Shown here in pieces: positions 18,700-29,800 of a DNA stretch of 64,000 nt. The position numbers and the translations under genes were made by a program. Location of the stretch: positions 124,001-188,000 of the forward strand of contig JAADGV010000054.1 in NCBI GenBank assembly GCA_013152205.1, given 5' to 3'. The notes under the pieces are model-generated. The model was given only the letters and a program-made list of their open reading frames with translations. It did no database searches and was not told the DNA's origin. Each line of letters begins with the position of its first letter. The stretch's first letter is position 1. Source of the stretch: Planctomycetota bacterium (GTDB lineage: Bacteria; Planctomycetota; Planctomycetia; Pirellulales; Lacipirellulaceae).

Positions 18700-19854
18700 A
18701 TGGCTTCAAATCAAAATGAGACAAGCCAATTCAGAATGCCGAATGCGGAATGTAGCCGCGATCTTACAGATCGCCGGAGGCTCCCGCGCTGCATCGCATC
18801 GCCGCTACAGGCAACCCGAAATCCAAAATCCGCATTCACCCTGACCGAGCTTCTGGTGGTGATCACCATCATCGCCGTCTTGGCCAGTCTCATCACCGTC
18901 GCCGTCGGCAACGCCCTCCGCAAAGCCAAACAAGCCGCCATCACACTCGAAATCCAACAACTCAGCGGCTCCTTCGAGGATTTTAAGAACGAATACGGAG
19001 CCTACCCGCCTAATGGGATGAATCCAGGCACTGGCATCAACAACCTCCTGGGAAACGAGATTTCTCCCATCGTGTTGAGTGATTTTAGACGCATGTTTAG
19101 AAAGGCGTTTCCACGTCACCAGGAAGATCAAGCCTTGCTTGACCGTTTAGCAGGCATAGGTGCATCGCCATTACCCGGAGGTATGACAGCCGCTGAGGCA
19201 ATGGTCTTCTGGCTGGGCGGTTTTAGTAGCGACCCACAGTTTCCGCTTTCCGGCCCTGGCGGCCCTTCGTTTGCAGATCGCACTACAGACGCTGACAATC
19301 TCTTGCTACGTGACGACGAAATATTAGAAGGCCGCAATCGCCGCTATGACTTTGACCTAGGCCGACTCGGGCCTCGCAATGCGGATGGTGTTTTTCATGA
19401 CGCGGATAATGGCGGCGAGGGAAGGTATATTATCTATACCATCGGTGGTGTTGATCGCCGTATTAACTTCTGGCAATACGCTCCCAATGCTTTCGAGCAG
19501 CCGTTGGTGTACATCGATGTCTCGCGGCATACGCCCGAAGCATACGACATGCCTGCCCTGGGACCGATGGGAACCATGCCTATGGTCCACGCCCTTGAAA
19601 AATTGAGGGAAGGTGTTTCGGCACCTATTAATCGCAGTGATTTGGTATTCGTAAACCAGGGGAAATTCCAAATTCTTCACGCTGGCATCGACGACGCTTG
19701 GGGGACTTTTAGGCAAATGAGCCTCTCCATGCAGGTTGCTGACGGTAATGACTATCTCCAGGTGATTAGGTTCCCCGATGGCCCGTTCATCGGCGACATT
19801 GCCGACACCGTGGGGAATTTTGGAATCGGAACTTTGGCGGACGAGCAAGAATGA
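18700..19854 (+). CDS. Type II secretion/pilin-like prepilin 1 (GspG-like)
   Basis: The start is ATG 18700, with AGGAGG at 18684-18689. After an unusually long 45-residue leader comes AFTLTELLVVITIIAVLASL, the type III signal with Phe+1 and Glu+5, processed by a prepilin peptidase (Ala rather than Gly at -1). The following helix and FEDFKNEYGAYPPNG resemble GspG, but the 384-residue length is far above typical GspG. The leader is translated from repeat DNA (CAGAATGCCGAATGCGGAATG and a TCTTACAGA palindrome). It overlaps the next gene by ATGA and is the first of five linked pilin-like genes. Confidence 0.88.
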   Translation: MASNQNETSQFRMPNAECSRDLTDRRRLPRCIASPLQATRNPKSAFTLTELLVVITIIAVLASLITVAVGNALRKAKQAAITLEIQQLSGSFEDFKNEYGAYPPNGMNPGTGINNLLGNEISPIVLSDFRRMFRKAFPRHQEDQALLDRLAGIGASPLPGGMTAAEAMVFWLGGFSSDPQFPLSGPGGPSFADRTTDADNLLLRDDEILEGRNRRYDFDLGRLGPRNADGVFHDADNGGEGRYIIYTIGGVDRRINFWQYAPNAFEQPLVYIDVSRHTPEAYDMPALGPMGTMPMVHALEKLREGVSAPINRSDLVFVNQGKFQILHAGIDDAWGTFRQMSLSMQVADGNDYLQVIRFPDGPFIGDIADTVGNFGIGTLADEQE

Positions 19855-20975
19855 ATACCCAAAGCGGAAAGACGAAAGTGGAAAGCCGATTTAGCCGCGA
19901 TGCTACGCATCGCCGGCGATGCGTAGCATCGCGGCTACAAACACTCCACACTCCACGCTCTCCCTTCCGCATTCCGCATTCCGACTTCCGACTTGGCCTA
20001 ACCCTCATCGAGTTGCTCGTCACCATCACCATCATTGCCACACTCAGCGCCGCCTTCCTCGGCGCCAGCCAAAGCGCAATGGAAGCCGCCCGAGCAGCAA
20101 GAACAAAAACCACCATCGGAAAAATACACGGCCTACTCATGGAACAATGGGCTTCGTATGCCACCCGTCGCGTGGATGTGGATACGAGCGCTTTTGCCAA
20201 TCTCACCGGCCAACAATTGGCTGAGATCCGATTAGCAGCCACTAGAAGCTTAATGAAGCTTGAAATGCCTGACCGATGGAGCGATCTACTTGGTGGTAGC
20301 ACTGCAATTAGTGGCGCAGTTAATAATGCCCTCCCTGGGTCACCTGCTGCATTGCCTCCACAAGTTAAACCCCTAGGACTGCCGTTTCCAGGACTTCCGG
20401 CCCCATTATTGTCGGCCACTCAATTTGGTAATTTACGAGTCACTTATCCATCACTCGCAAAAGCGTATTTACGCCGCTACAACAACCTTACACCCCCGGA
20501 TACAAGTGACATCACGAAAAATCAAGGCGCCGAGTGCCTTTACATGATTATCATGTTAGCCACCGGTGATGGCGAGGCACGCACATTTTTCGGCCCGCAA
20601 GACATAGGCGACACCGACGGCGATGGTGCCCCTGAGTTCCTTGATGGATGGGGGCAGCCGATTCAATTTATCCGCTGGCCAGCGGGTTTCGCACTTAGCT
20701 CATTGATGTCTGGTGACCCTGACACGGATCACGATTCGTTTGACCATTTTAGACGCGACCTTAGTGCATACAGGCTTGTCCCGCTGATTTACTCCGCGGG
20801 TCCAGATGCCGTTAGCGATCTGGTTGAAGGTGAGAATGCCGAAGTTGGTTTGGCCCCCTATCTTTTTGCATATGGTACAGCGAATCTCCAAATGGGCACT
20901 CCGTATGATGACAACTCAGATGGCGACGAAAACTGGCACGACAACATTCACAACCACTTGCAAGACAACCGGTAG
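19851..20975 (+). CDS. Prepilin-like protein 2
   Basis: The 374-residue product has a 49-residue leader ending RLG, then LTLIELLVTITIIATLSAAF with Glu+5, so cleavage after Gly49 is expected. The globular part is planctomycete-specific, with Asp-rich segments (DTDGDGAPEFLDGWGQ). The leader contains the translation of a perfect 46-bp palindrome at 19892-19937. No alternative start codon lies between the palindrome and the signal, so the palindrome must be translated. The start overlaps the stop of prepilin 1 (ATGA). Confidence 0.85.
   Translation: MNTQSGKTKVESRFSRDATHRRRCVASRLQTLHTPRSPFRIPHSDFRLGLTLIELLVTITIIATLSAAFLGASQSAMEAARAARTKTTIGKIHGLLMEQWASYATRRVDVDTSAFANLTGQQLAEIRLAATRSLMKLEMPDRWSDLLGGSTAISGAVNNALPGSPAALPPQVKPLGLPFPGLPAPLLSATQFGNLRVTYPSLAKAYLRRYNNLTPPDTSDITKNQGAECLYMIIMLATGDGEARTFFGPQDIGDTDGDGAPEFLDGWGQPIQFIRWPAGFALSSLMSGDPDTDHDSFDHFRRDLSAYRLVPLIYSAGPDAVSDLVEGENAEVGLAPYLFAYGTANLQMGTPYDDNSDGDENWHDNIHNHLQDNR
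19892..19937. repeat. Perfect 46-bp palindrome inside a prepilin leader
   Basis: TAGCCGCGATGCTACGCATC and the 3 bases after it are followed immediately by their exact reverse complement; the centre lies between 19914 and 19915, with no loop. It is coding for prepilin 2 (reading FSRDATHRRRCVASRLQ). Imperfect relatives (CCGCGATCTTACAGATCG) occur in the leaders of prepilins 1 and 4. Confidence 0.9.
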
Positions 20976-20981
20976 GGATGT

Positions 20982-22328
20982 TTGATGTTTAATGTGAAAT
21001 GGTTAATGTTTGAAAGCAGAGGTTGCCCGCGGTCGCAGTGCGCGCCTCGCACATCAACAATCAAACATCAAACATCAAACATCAAACGCCCCGCGTTGAC
21101 CCTCATCGAATTGCTAGTCGTTATCATCATCCTCACAACGCTGGTGGCCGGGGTGATTCCGGTTTTGTCGCCGAACAACGATGCCCGAAAAATCCGCGAA
21201 GCCTCGCGCGGCTTGCAAAGCTACATCATGCTAGCCCAATCCAAAGCCGCCCAAACCGGCCGCCCCCACGGCATCGCCTTCCGAGAATCGGCCCCCGGCG
21301 TCGCCCTCGACGTCTTTCAGTTGGAAGTCCCACCACCCTTTGCGGGGTTTAGTAGTGCATCAGCGGCACGAATCATTCGAGAAGAGTTTCCAGCCGGTTC
21401 AGGCACTTTTAGGTACTACGTGCAGTTTATTTTGGCTGATACGGCAACAGGGATTCCCCCCGTCGCTTTTCCGCCGATTCTAGACTATCAACGCGATCCG
21501 GTCCCTCCCCGTTTTGTGCGCTACAAAGACGAAGTCACCATAGCTGGCACCAGATACCGATTGATTGATAAAGATTTTGACGGGAATGGAACACAGGAAA
21601 CCATTATCCCCGACGATGGTTTCTATAACATCGATATTACAATTAACAATCATAGAGAGTGGACTTTTCTTTGTGAGCCGGTCAACAACTCCGATCAAAC
21701 ATTGGCTTATGTTTATTCATACCTATCTGGCGGAAACACTTACAGCCTGACGGCCCCCAAACAGCACCAAATCATCCGTCAACCGGTTAACTCACCCGAA
21801 TCGCCCTACCAGCTACCAGCCGGCGTTGCGATTGATATGCAAGGCTCGGTCACCGAAGGGAGCAGCGTCCCCGGTCGATTTCCTACGAACAGTTCTTTAT
21901 TCGTACCCGGGGGAACACTCGACACCGTCGGCATCATGTTTTCGCCTACGGGTAGTGTGAGCAGCGTTTATCTCAACGGCACTTTGCTAACCAGCGTCTC
22001 GCGGCTCGTGCTGTTGATGGGCCGCGTCGAAAACGGGGGGCTCATTGGCGGCCCCACAGGCCCACCCGCTTACAATAACGCCGAATGGACTATTGCTTCG
22101 GGCGCTTCGAACGACGTACTTTCAGAACTGCAAGAAAAAATCAACTGGCTAAATCTCGACACTCGTTGGCTTTCGATAGCCGCCAGCTCGGGCCGCGTCG
22201 TTGTTACCGAAAATGCTTTTGTAGACGCAAGGGCTTTTGGAGGCGATCCTGCCCTCTTGCAAGTCGAACGACAACTCGAAGCGGCCCACCAGTTTGCTCA
22301 TGAGATGAAGACAGGGGGCGGAGGATGA
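20982..22328 (+). CDS. Prepilin-like protein 3 (GspH-like)
   Basis: The 448-residue product has a leader of about 38 residues followed by ALTLIELLVVIIILTTLVAGVIPVLSP, a class III signal with Glu+5. Downstream, DARKIREASRGLQSYIMLAQSKAAQTGRPHGI resembles the GspH/FimT minor pseudopilin helix. The leader is built from ATCAAACATCAAACATC repeats, and an inverted TTTGATGTTTAATG lies at the start codon. It starts 6 bp after prepilin 2 and overlaps prepilin 4 by ATGA, so all belong to one transcript. Confidence 0.86.
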   Translation: MMFNVKWLMFESRGCPRSQCAPRTSTIKHQTSNIKRPALTLIELLVVIIILTTLVAGVIPVLSPNNDARKIREASRGLQSYIMLAQSKAAQTGRPHGIAFRESAPGVALDVFQLEVPPPFAGFSSASAARIIREEFPAGSGTFRYYVQFILADTATGIPPVAFPPILDYQRDPVPPRFVRYKDEVTIAGTRYRLIDKDFDGNGTQETIIPDDGFYNIDITINNHREWTFLCEPVNNSDQTLAYVYSYLSGGNTYSLTAPKQHQIIRQPVNSPESPYQLPAGVAIDMQGSVTEGSSVPGRFPTNSSLFVPGGTLDTVGIMFSPTGSVSSVYLNGTLLTSVSRLVLLMGRVENGGLIGGPTGPPAYNNAEWTIASGASNDVLSELQEKINWLNLDTRWLSIAASSGRVVVTENAFVDARAFGGDPALLQVERQLEAAHQFAHEMKTGGGG

Positions 22329-23695
22329 TCGTGCGAATGCAGAATGCAAAATGCGAAATGCGGAATGCAAATAACCGCCGCGACCGTACAGCCAATAACC
22401 GCGATCTTACAGATCGCCGGAGAAACACCACACTGCGCCAACTTCCGCAATCCGCCCCTTTCCCACTGGAGACAGGGCGCAATCCGAATTCACCGCGAAA
22501 CGCAATCTCGCTGGTCGAAATCCTCGTCTCGCTGTTCGTCCTACTGTTCGGCCTAATGGGCGTCGCCGCCATCTTCCCGGTCGGCAACCACTATGTGGTC
22601 GAAGGCGAAAAGTTCGACCTGGGCAGCAACCTCTCGCAAAACGCCTTCGAAGAACTCGGCTGCCGCGGCATGTTACGGCCCGAATTTTGGTGGTATGCCG
22701 ATCAACTTAACGCCGCTACGCCTGGGGCTCCGATGATGACCGCTGGGAGATTTCCCACCAACGACCCGGGGCATGCATTTGTGATTGACCCGCTTGGCGG
22801 AGCCGAAACATCGGTGATACCTGCAGAGCGGACTCATTTTCCTTGGTTTGCAAATGCTGGGGTAAATTCTTGGCCAGGGCCAGGGCCAGGTACTTTGACA
22901 TACCCAACTACCACAGGAATTCCTCTCCCAACAACACTCTGGCCTGTACGACGGCTCACATTGCTGCAAGCCGGGGGCCTGCCTTTCACTACTCAAGTCG
23001 CCGAGACCATCTTCCGGCTTCGCGACGATTTAGTTGTCGCTCAGCCCGAAGAAGACGATCGGCCCAGTATTCAAACGTGGGATATCAATAATAATGGTAC
23101 GGCCAACGACACAACCGATGACACCCTGCTGCGTCGTCAGTACAAGGGCGACTACACCTGGCTCGCCACCGTGGTGCCGACCACCCCACAAGCTCTTGCT
23201 GCCTTGCAACCCACCGACCCGGGCAACGCCTATGCCAACTACCGATACGACGTCTCGGTAGTCGTCTTCCGCAAACGCGACGTCACGCCCTCCCTGGCAA
23301 GCGAACGGCTGATTAAGGCTGAAATTGAGAGCGATGGCAACCTTATCCTTTTCAGCGACACAGGTGATGCTCAAGTAGATATTCAAAATGTCGACGCAGC
23401 GGTCGAAGACGTTCGCCCCGGCAATTGGATCGCCCTGGCCGGCGTCAACCAAGTCACCGGCGCTTTTATGATGAAATGGTATCGCCTGCTGTCGCTCGAT
23501 AAAGATACCAGCAGCATAATAGTGCCAAGTTTCGGTACAGGCTCCCCGCAACAAGGCCGTTTCGCCATGCTCGACGGCCCTGAATGGCCCAGTAATTCAT
23601 ATATCAATCTCCGAGCCATCATTTTGCCCGGAGCCATCAGCGTCACCACCCAAGAGCTAACCATGGAGGGCGGCTCGCTACGAAGTTTTGAATGA
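22325..23695 (+). CDS. Prepilin-like protein 4 (GspI/GspJ-like)
   Basis: The 456-residue product has the longest leader of the set, about 60 residues, before ISLVEILVSLFVLLFGLMGVAAIFPVG with Glu+5 (Ala at -1). No ATG, GTG or TTG lies between the repeat-derived leader and the signal, so the leader is obligatory. It consists of AATGCAAAATGCGAAATGCGG-type repeats followed by a CGATCTTACAGATCG palindrome. FGLMGVAAIFPVG with LSQNAFEELGCRG is characteristic of planctomycete minor pseudopilins. Its start overlaps prepilin 3. Confidence 0.85.
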   Translation: MIVRMQNAKCEMRNANNRRDRTANNRDLTDRRRNTTLRQLPQSAPFPLETGRNPNSPRNAISLVEILVSLFVLLFGLMGVAAIFPVGNHYVVEGEKFDLGSNLSQNAFEELGCRGMLRPEFWWYADQLNAATPGAPMMTAGRFPTNDPGHAFVIDPLGGAETSVIPAERTHFPWFANAGVNSWPGPGPGTLTYPTTTGIPLPTTLWPVRRLTLLQAGGLPFTTQVAETIFRLRDDLVVAQPEEDDRPSIQTWDINNNGTANDTTDDTLLRRQYKGDYTWLATVVPTTPQALAALQPTDPGNAYANYRYDVSVVVFRKRDVTPSLASERLIKAEIESDGNLILFSDTGDAQVDIQNVDAAVEDVRPGNWIALAGVNQVTGAFMMKWYRLLSLDKDTSSIIVPSFGTGSPQQGRFAMLDGPEWPSNSYINLRAIILPGAISVTTQELTMEGGSLRSFE

Positions 23696-23698
23696 GAT

Positions 23699-23772
23699 GT
23701 TTGATGTGAGATTTAAGAATTAAGATCGAGAAAATCTTCGATCATAAATCTCAAATCAAACATCAAAAGAGG
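23699..23772. repeat. TTTGATGT/ACATCAAA inverted repeat between prepilin 4 and gspK
   Basis: TTTGATGTGAGATTT pairs with AAATCTC and AACATCAAA on the right, with a nested GATCGAGAAAATCTTCGATC stem between them. It uses the same words as the leader of prepilin 3. Confidence 0.55.
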
Positions 23773-23840
23773 GGCAAAGAGTCCGGCAGAGTCGCCGGCA
23801 GAGTCGCGCCCGTAAGGAAGCGACCAAAGAAAGCAAAACC

Positions 23841-26800
23841 ATGAATAAAAAACAAAAAATAGGCGCTAGACATAAGTCGCTAGGCGCTAGTTTTTTCAGG
23901 TCACGCAGCAGCGCTCAACACACAGCTAGCGCCCAGCGCCCAGCATCTAGCGCCGCTCCTGCCTCTTCTCGCCGCGGCATCCTCCTGCTAGTCGTGCTGA
24001 GCATGCTCACGCTGTTTCTGATGATCGGCACCGCATACATCGTCACGTCCAACCAATACCGTCGCGCCCAAAAAACCTACGCCCGCGCAACCCAGGCAGC
24101 CAACGCTCCGGGCAAGCAGGGCCACCTCCTCAGCGAGGTGATGAACCAACTGCTACGCGACACCAACAACGAATTCAGCAACCTACGCTACCACAGCCTG
24201 CTACGCGACGTGTATGGCAACGATGGGTTCACAGGCGAGGTTAGCAACGCCGCTTGGGCGCCAAACACAGGCCAGCAAATTCTGCAATTTAAGCTTCCCG
24301 GGCTAACCGATCAGTTCGGCAATCTGGCAACGCTCAGTTCGATTAACAATGTGTTTAACGGCTTGGTGTTAACATTCCTCGATGGCTCTTCCCGTGGCCA
24401 AAGCACTCGCATCGTTGGCTATTTCGACGATGGCGTTGATAAAGTCTTTCGCGTGATAAGCGTACCACTCGCCAACGGTCAAACGCTGGCAACCCCGGGC
24501 AATCTCGACGGCTCACGCATCCTCATCAACGGCCGACCGTTCAACGGCACTGGCGTGGGATACAACCCAGACCCGACTGCGCCAGTAGGGTCGGCTCGAC
24601 TAAATGCAGTTGAATCGATAACGGTTGACGGGTCTCCGGTCGACGTACCAATCGCGTTGATGCCCAATGCGACATTCTTTGATTTTTCGAACGTTTCTAC
24701 GGCTGGCTACCTTCCGAGCAATAACTCTTGGGTTGGCCAAGGCGGCAGCGACGAATCGTACGACATTCCCGATTTCCAAAACATGGCACTGGCAATGCTG
24801 CCGTTGAATCCCGGTGAAAGAGCTGACTCAACCGGACAGGTCTTAGTCGAGGTGGATCCTGGGCCAGACGGAATGCTTGGGACAACAGACGACATCCAGC
24901 GACCGTTAATTATCCCATCGTTCCACCGCCCAGCGTTGTTGAACTATTGGCGGCAGCAACTACTTACGGCCGGTAGTACGTCATTAGAAGTCGAACCCAG
25001 TTTACTTCGCAAGGTACTGTTGCGACCAAACTGGTGGGACCATCCTAATTTCACTGGCAGCAATCCCGATCTGGCCAATACGGCTCAGTTGTTTGCTACT
25101 GCCTTGCGGAACAACAACACAACCGAGATAGCAAATCAGTCGGACATTTTGCTTAACTCGATGATCTACGGCCCATGGGATGTCGACAACGACAACGATG
25201 GCATTCGCGACAGCGTCTGGGTAGATTTTGGCGCCTCGGTGATGAAAGGCCCCGATGGCCGAATGGTAAAACCGCTAGCCGCCATCCTAGTGCTCGACAT
25301 GGGCGGACGGTTGAATCTCAATGCCCACGGGACGCTTGAGATGGTGAAAGCGGCTGGCAACTTACCCATAGCCAAAAGCCTAGCAGGCGGAACCCTAAGT
25401 GACGCACTAGCACGAGGCCAAGGCTGGGGCCCGGCGGAAATTAGTTTGCAGTCTGTGGTAGACAATCGTTTTGAAGTATTGCTTCAAGGCGTCGACACGA
25501 CCATTTCCAAATTTGGTGGTGGCGCCCCATTTTACGACCAAGCTTACGCTGGGAGATACGGGCTAATAAACACCATCACCAACAGAGTGCCTGGCATAAG
25601 CGGTCAATTCGGCCTTCAAGCCCAACTAAAAACGCAAGGCATTCCGAGAACTGCGAATGGAATGCTTGCCGGCAACACCATTTTGGGTAACTACGCCTCG
25701 CCACCCGACCTGTTGGGCCGGTATGCGTTGGGACTAAACAACTTCGGTCAGCCCGCTTATGAAGTGATCGACGACACGGGAACATTCGATGGTGTCGCAC
25801 TCGATCGCAATTCGCCCTACGAGCTAAATCTATCGACCAACGGACCGCGAGGGAGCAGCACCACAACCAACGACGGTGCGTTTTCGATAGCCGAGATGGA
25901 ACGCCTCTTACGAGCCTACGACGTCGACGCCGGAACCTTGCCGCCGCGAATCTGGGAACTGGCCAATGGATTTTTCCCAAATGCAACGGCAACGACGCCT
26001 GACACCACCGAGCTAAACCAATGGCGCACGTTGCTCACCACCGACAGCTACGACATGCCGGTGCCAAACGCGGTGTTGCCCGAATGGGTGAGAAATGGCC
26101 CCGACGGTATTGCCAACAATGCCGACGATTTTCTGCGAGTCATGGGCAGACCCCCAGTCCGCGCATCGTTTGCTGATCTTCTGGATTACCGACTGCGGGT
26201 AGGACTAGGTGCCGCTGATTCAGCCTTCCTCAATCCAGTCACATTCAACGCACGTCCCGCCTCTGATCCTAAGAAGAGACTGCTCCGTAGCGAAATGTCA
26301 AAACTCCTCGCCCCCGACCTCGCCGATGGCCTACGGCTCGATATCAACCGAGCAATCGGCAACGGTCGCGACGATAACAATCCCGGCGACCCCGGCTACG
26401 GCGTAGTCGACGAACCGGGCGAGAACGAAGGCGCTTTTTGGATACTTGATAGCACGAGCCCCACGCCAGTTGGTACGTCTGCATTTGTGATGCCAGCAAA
26501 CGGTCAGATTCGCGACGACATCGACCGCGATGGCCTAGACGCTACGGACAATGGAACACCAAATGACATTGAACCTTGGGAACGTGGCGACCTCGACGGC
26601 TCAGGCTCTATCGACACACTGGACGAACGCGTTGCCGTTCACAACTACCGTCGCCAGCTTTTGGCCCGGCATCTTTACGTGATGGCCATGGCGCTGGTCG
26701 ATCCGCCGCCTGCCGCAATGACAGACGCCGACAAAAACAAGCGGGCACGTCGCCTGGCCCAATGGGCGATCAACATCGTCGACTTCCGCGACCCCGACAA

Positions 26801-29800
26801 CTGCATGACGGCGTTCGAGTATGATTCCGACCCGTTCGATGGATGGGATATTGCAATCGATGGCATCCCCGATGCCGCCTATCTTGCTGCCAATCAGAGG
26901 CAATTAGTCTGGGGCTGCGAACGGCCTGAGCTACTCATCACCGAGACACTCGCTTGGCACGATCGCCGTACGACCGACGAAACCACCGGGATTGAATCGT
27001 CGAGCTTCGTCAATGGCCAAGCCCAACCGGCGGCTTTAGTCACCGACCCAATAAATACCCCGCCCGACCAAGATTACGATCAACTCTATCGCCCCCGCGG
27101 CGCAGCCTTCATCGAAATTCACGCCCCTTATCCCGCGAACCCAGCCGCCAACGCGGATACGCACGACAAGACGGGCGGTATCGACCAGGGCATCAATATT
27201 TCGGCTATTGCAGGCACCTCGCCCGTCTGGCGAATTGCCGTCCACCAACGCCCAGCAAACGTAACACCCCTTGAATGTGCGGACTGGGATCCCGACGCAC
27301 CAGACAAAGCCGACCAACCGTTGACTACGATGGACCGCTGCATTTACATGGCGCCCATGCCTGACATCACCACAGCAGCCGCTTCATTGCAGGCTATCAA
27401 CGCCAGCGAAGACGCCACAGCGCCGGTCATCGAATATTTCACCACGCTACCAGTGCCCACCATACGTCCAGGCCGATTTTTGGTGATTGGTTCTGGCGAA
27501 AAACAAGACGGAATGGGCAACAAGATAACACCTCAAACAGGCCCTGGCATCTATGCATCGGAGATTGGTAGCTTAAACCCAATGGCTGGTGGCACCATAC
27601 GCCGCCGCATTGAACTCAATACCAACAACCTAATGACACCCGTCAAATACGTCGAGCCAAATGATCAAACTCCTCTAAAAGGCAACGAAATTGCTTTTGT
27701 AGACCCAGGTCCCGATGGTATTGCTGGAACGGCTGATGACCTCACTCGCGCCATTTGCGACGCGGCGGTCATTACCCACGCCGTGGTCCGAGATCCCAAC
27801 ACTGGCAATCCCACTTCGTATCAGCGTCGTTTTACCTTTACCGAGCCAGCCAGAGGCTACCCCGGCGACCCGAGTGTTCCTATCACAGGGCCATCCTATG
27901 TCGCCGACCCCCCTCCTGCTTCTACTATTAATGGGGAAGGCCGGTATGGTAATGTTGCGACTGCAGCCGCCTACGACACGCCACACGACGATGCCCGCGT
28001 GAACGAGGTTCGCCTACAGTCTGGTGCCCTCGTCGACGAAATTCGTCTACGACTCCCCAACAATCCAAGCGCTCAGCGGATTGTCGAATCCTACAGCATG
28101 GTCTACCTGCAACGGCTGGCCAATCCACTCTTGCCGTTCAATAACCTCACCAATCCTTATCGCACGGTCGATACGATGTCGGTGAATGTGACCGTGTTCA
28201 ACGGGGCTCCCGGCGACGCCGGTCAGGCCCCCGGCGAAAAACGGTTTAATGGCGCTCAAGTGGTTCAATATCCCAATACGAATGCCACCCAGCATTTTGC
28301 CAGCCTACAGCGCGGCCTCGTAGCGACTAGCCTCAATGGAGTTGAAGCCAATCTCTTCGGCAACGAACCTCCATCAGCCTTAGTTGGACAACCTACCGCT
28401 TCTCAAGCACCTCCACCCATCGGAGTCTACGACCGTGGCTTTGCCCCGACTGGTCATACAATCAACGTTATTCCCGACTTCACTCTTGGGGCAATCAACC
28501 ATACTTTCTTATCAACTGCGGATCAAACAGCCTTACTTTCACGAAATGACGCCAACATGGCTACTCTCGATGGAATAACCCCCACGCAACCCTACCCTTG
28601 GCTCACCTGGAACAACCGCCCCTACATTAGCGGAAATGAACTGATGCTGGTCCCTCGAAGCCGTTCGTCACAATTGTTGCGCGAGTTTTCGGGAGAAGCG
28701 AACCAGATCAACCTTTATGCCGCAGCGAATGTACCAATCAAAAACCGAACGGTTGACAACCGTCCGGCCTATGTCCCACAAAGCAAACAGGGAACATTCG
28801 GCCACTTGCCAAATATGTACCTCTCAGAAAATCCCTCCGCAAACAAGCTACCCGACGTAGTTGCTGGCCTGTCGCGGGTGCTGGAATACATCCAAGTCCC
28901 CAGCCGGTTTGTCGGCACCGAAACCTGGCTCAACCCGGCTATGTTTGGCCAACAAATTAGCGACGCCACGGATGCCCGCATGAATCGCCAGCCGCCATTT
29001 AACCGCATCTCCAGCTACCGCGAGCCGGGGCGTGTGAATCTTAATACGATCGTACATCCTGATGTTTGGGATGGGGGGATTTTGCACCGGACGTTGCTAT
29101 CTCCCAATAACTATGATCCGTTGACTGGTCATAGTGGCCCACTGTTTGTCGACACGGTTAACGGTAAACAAGGCATCCTCGAAAGCCGGCGAGGTTACGC
29201 TGGTGTGGATCTAACCACGGGAGCGGTCGATGCATTCCTAGACAACAGCATGCTACCGTTAGACCCCAACGTCCCCACTTTCTTTGCCAATCCGTTCCGG
29301 TCACCCGATGCGGGAAATTTAGTTCCGCTTCCCCAGTTACGGAGGCAAGGTACCGACTGTCAGTTGCAGCGCAGTGAAAAACTGCCTCAGATTACTCAGG
29401 CAGGGGGGATGCTAGACCCGACACTCACAGACGCAACGCCTTCGGAACTCAAACCAGGCGGGTCGCCGCTTATGGGCGGGGTTAGGGCAACCGCCTATAA
29501 CAGCACGGTCCGCAACCCCTACTTCCGCCTCCAACCGATGACCCGGCTATCAAATCTCACCACGACACGCTCAAACGTGTACGCCATCTGGGTGACGGTT
29601 GGGTTTTTTGAAGTGGAAGAATCGCCAAATGAAAATGATTTTATTACAAACAATGGTTTGACCGCAGGCCCTGCAGCAACTGCCCTTTACAAAAAAGTCT
29701 ATCCCGAGGGCTACACCCTCGGCCAAGAAGCAGGCAGCGAGACGGGCGACATTCGCCGGATTCGTGAGTTTGCTATTATCGACCGAACGATCCCCGTGGG

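Noticed and set aside
20982-21100. ATCAAACATC tandem units as a CRISPR-like array
   Set aside because: The units are 7-11 bp with no spacers and are translated in frame.
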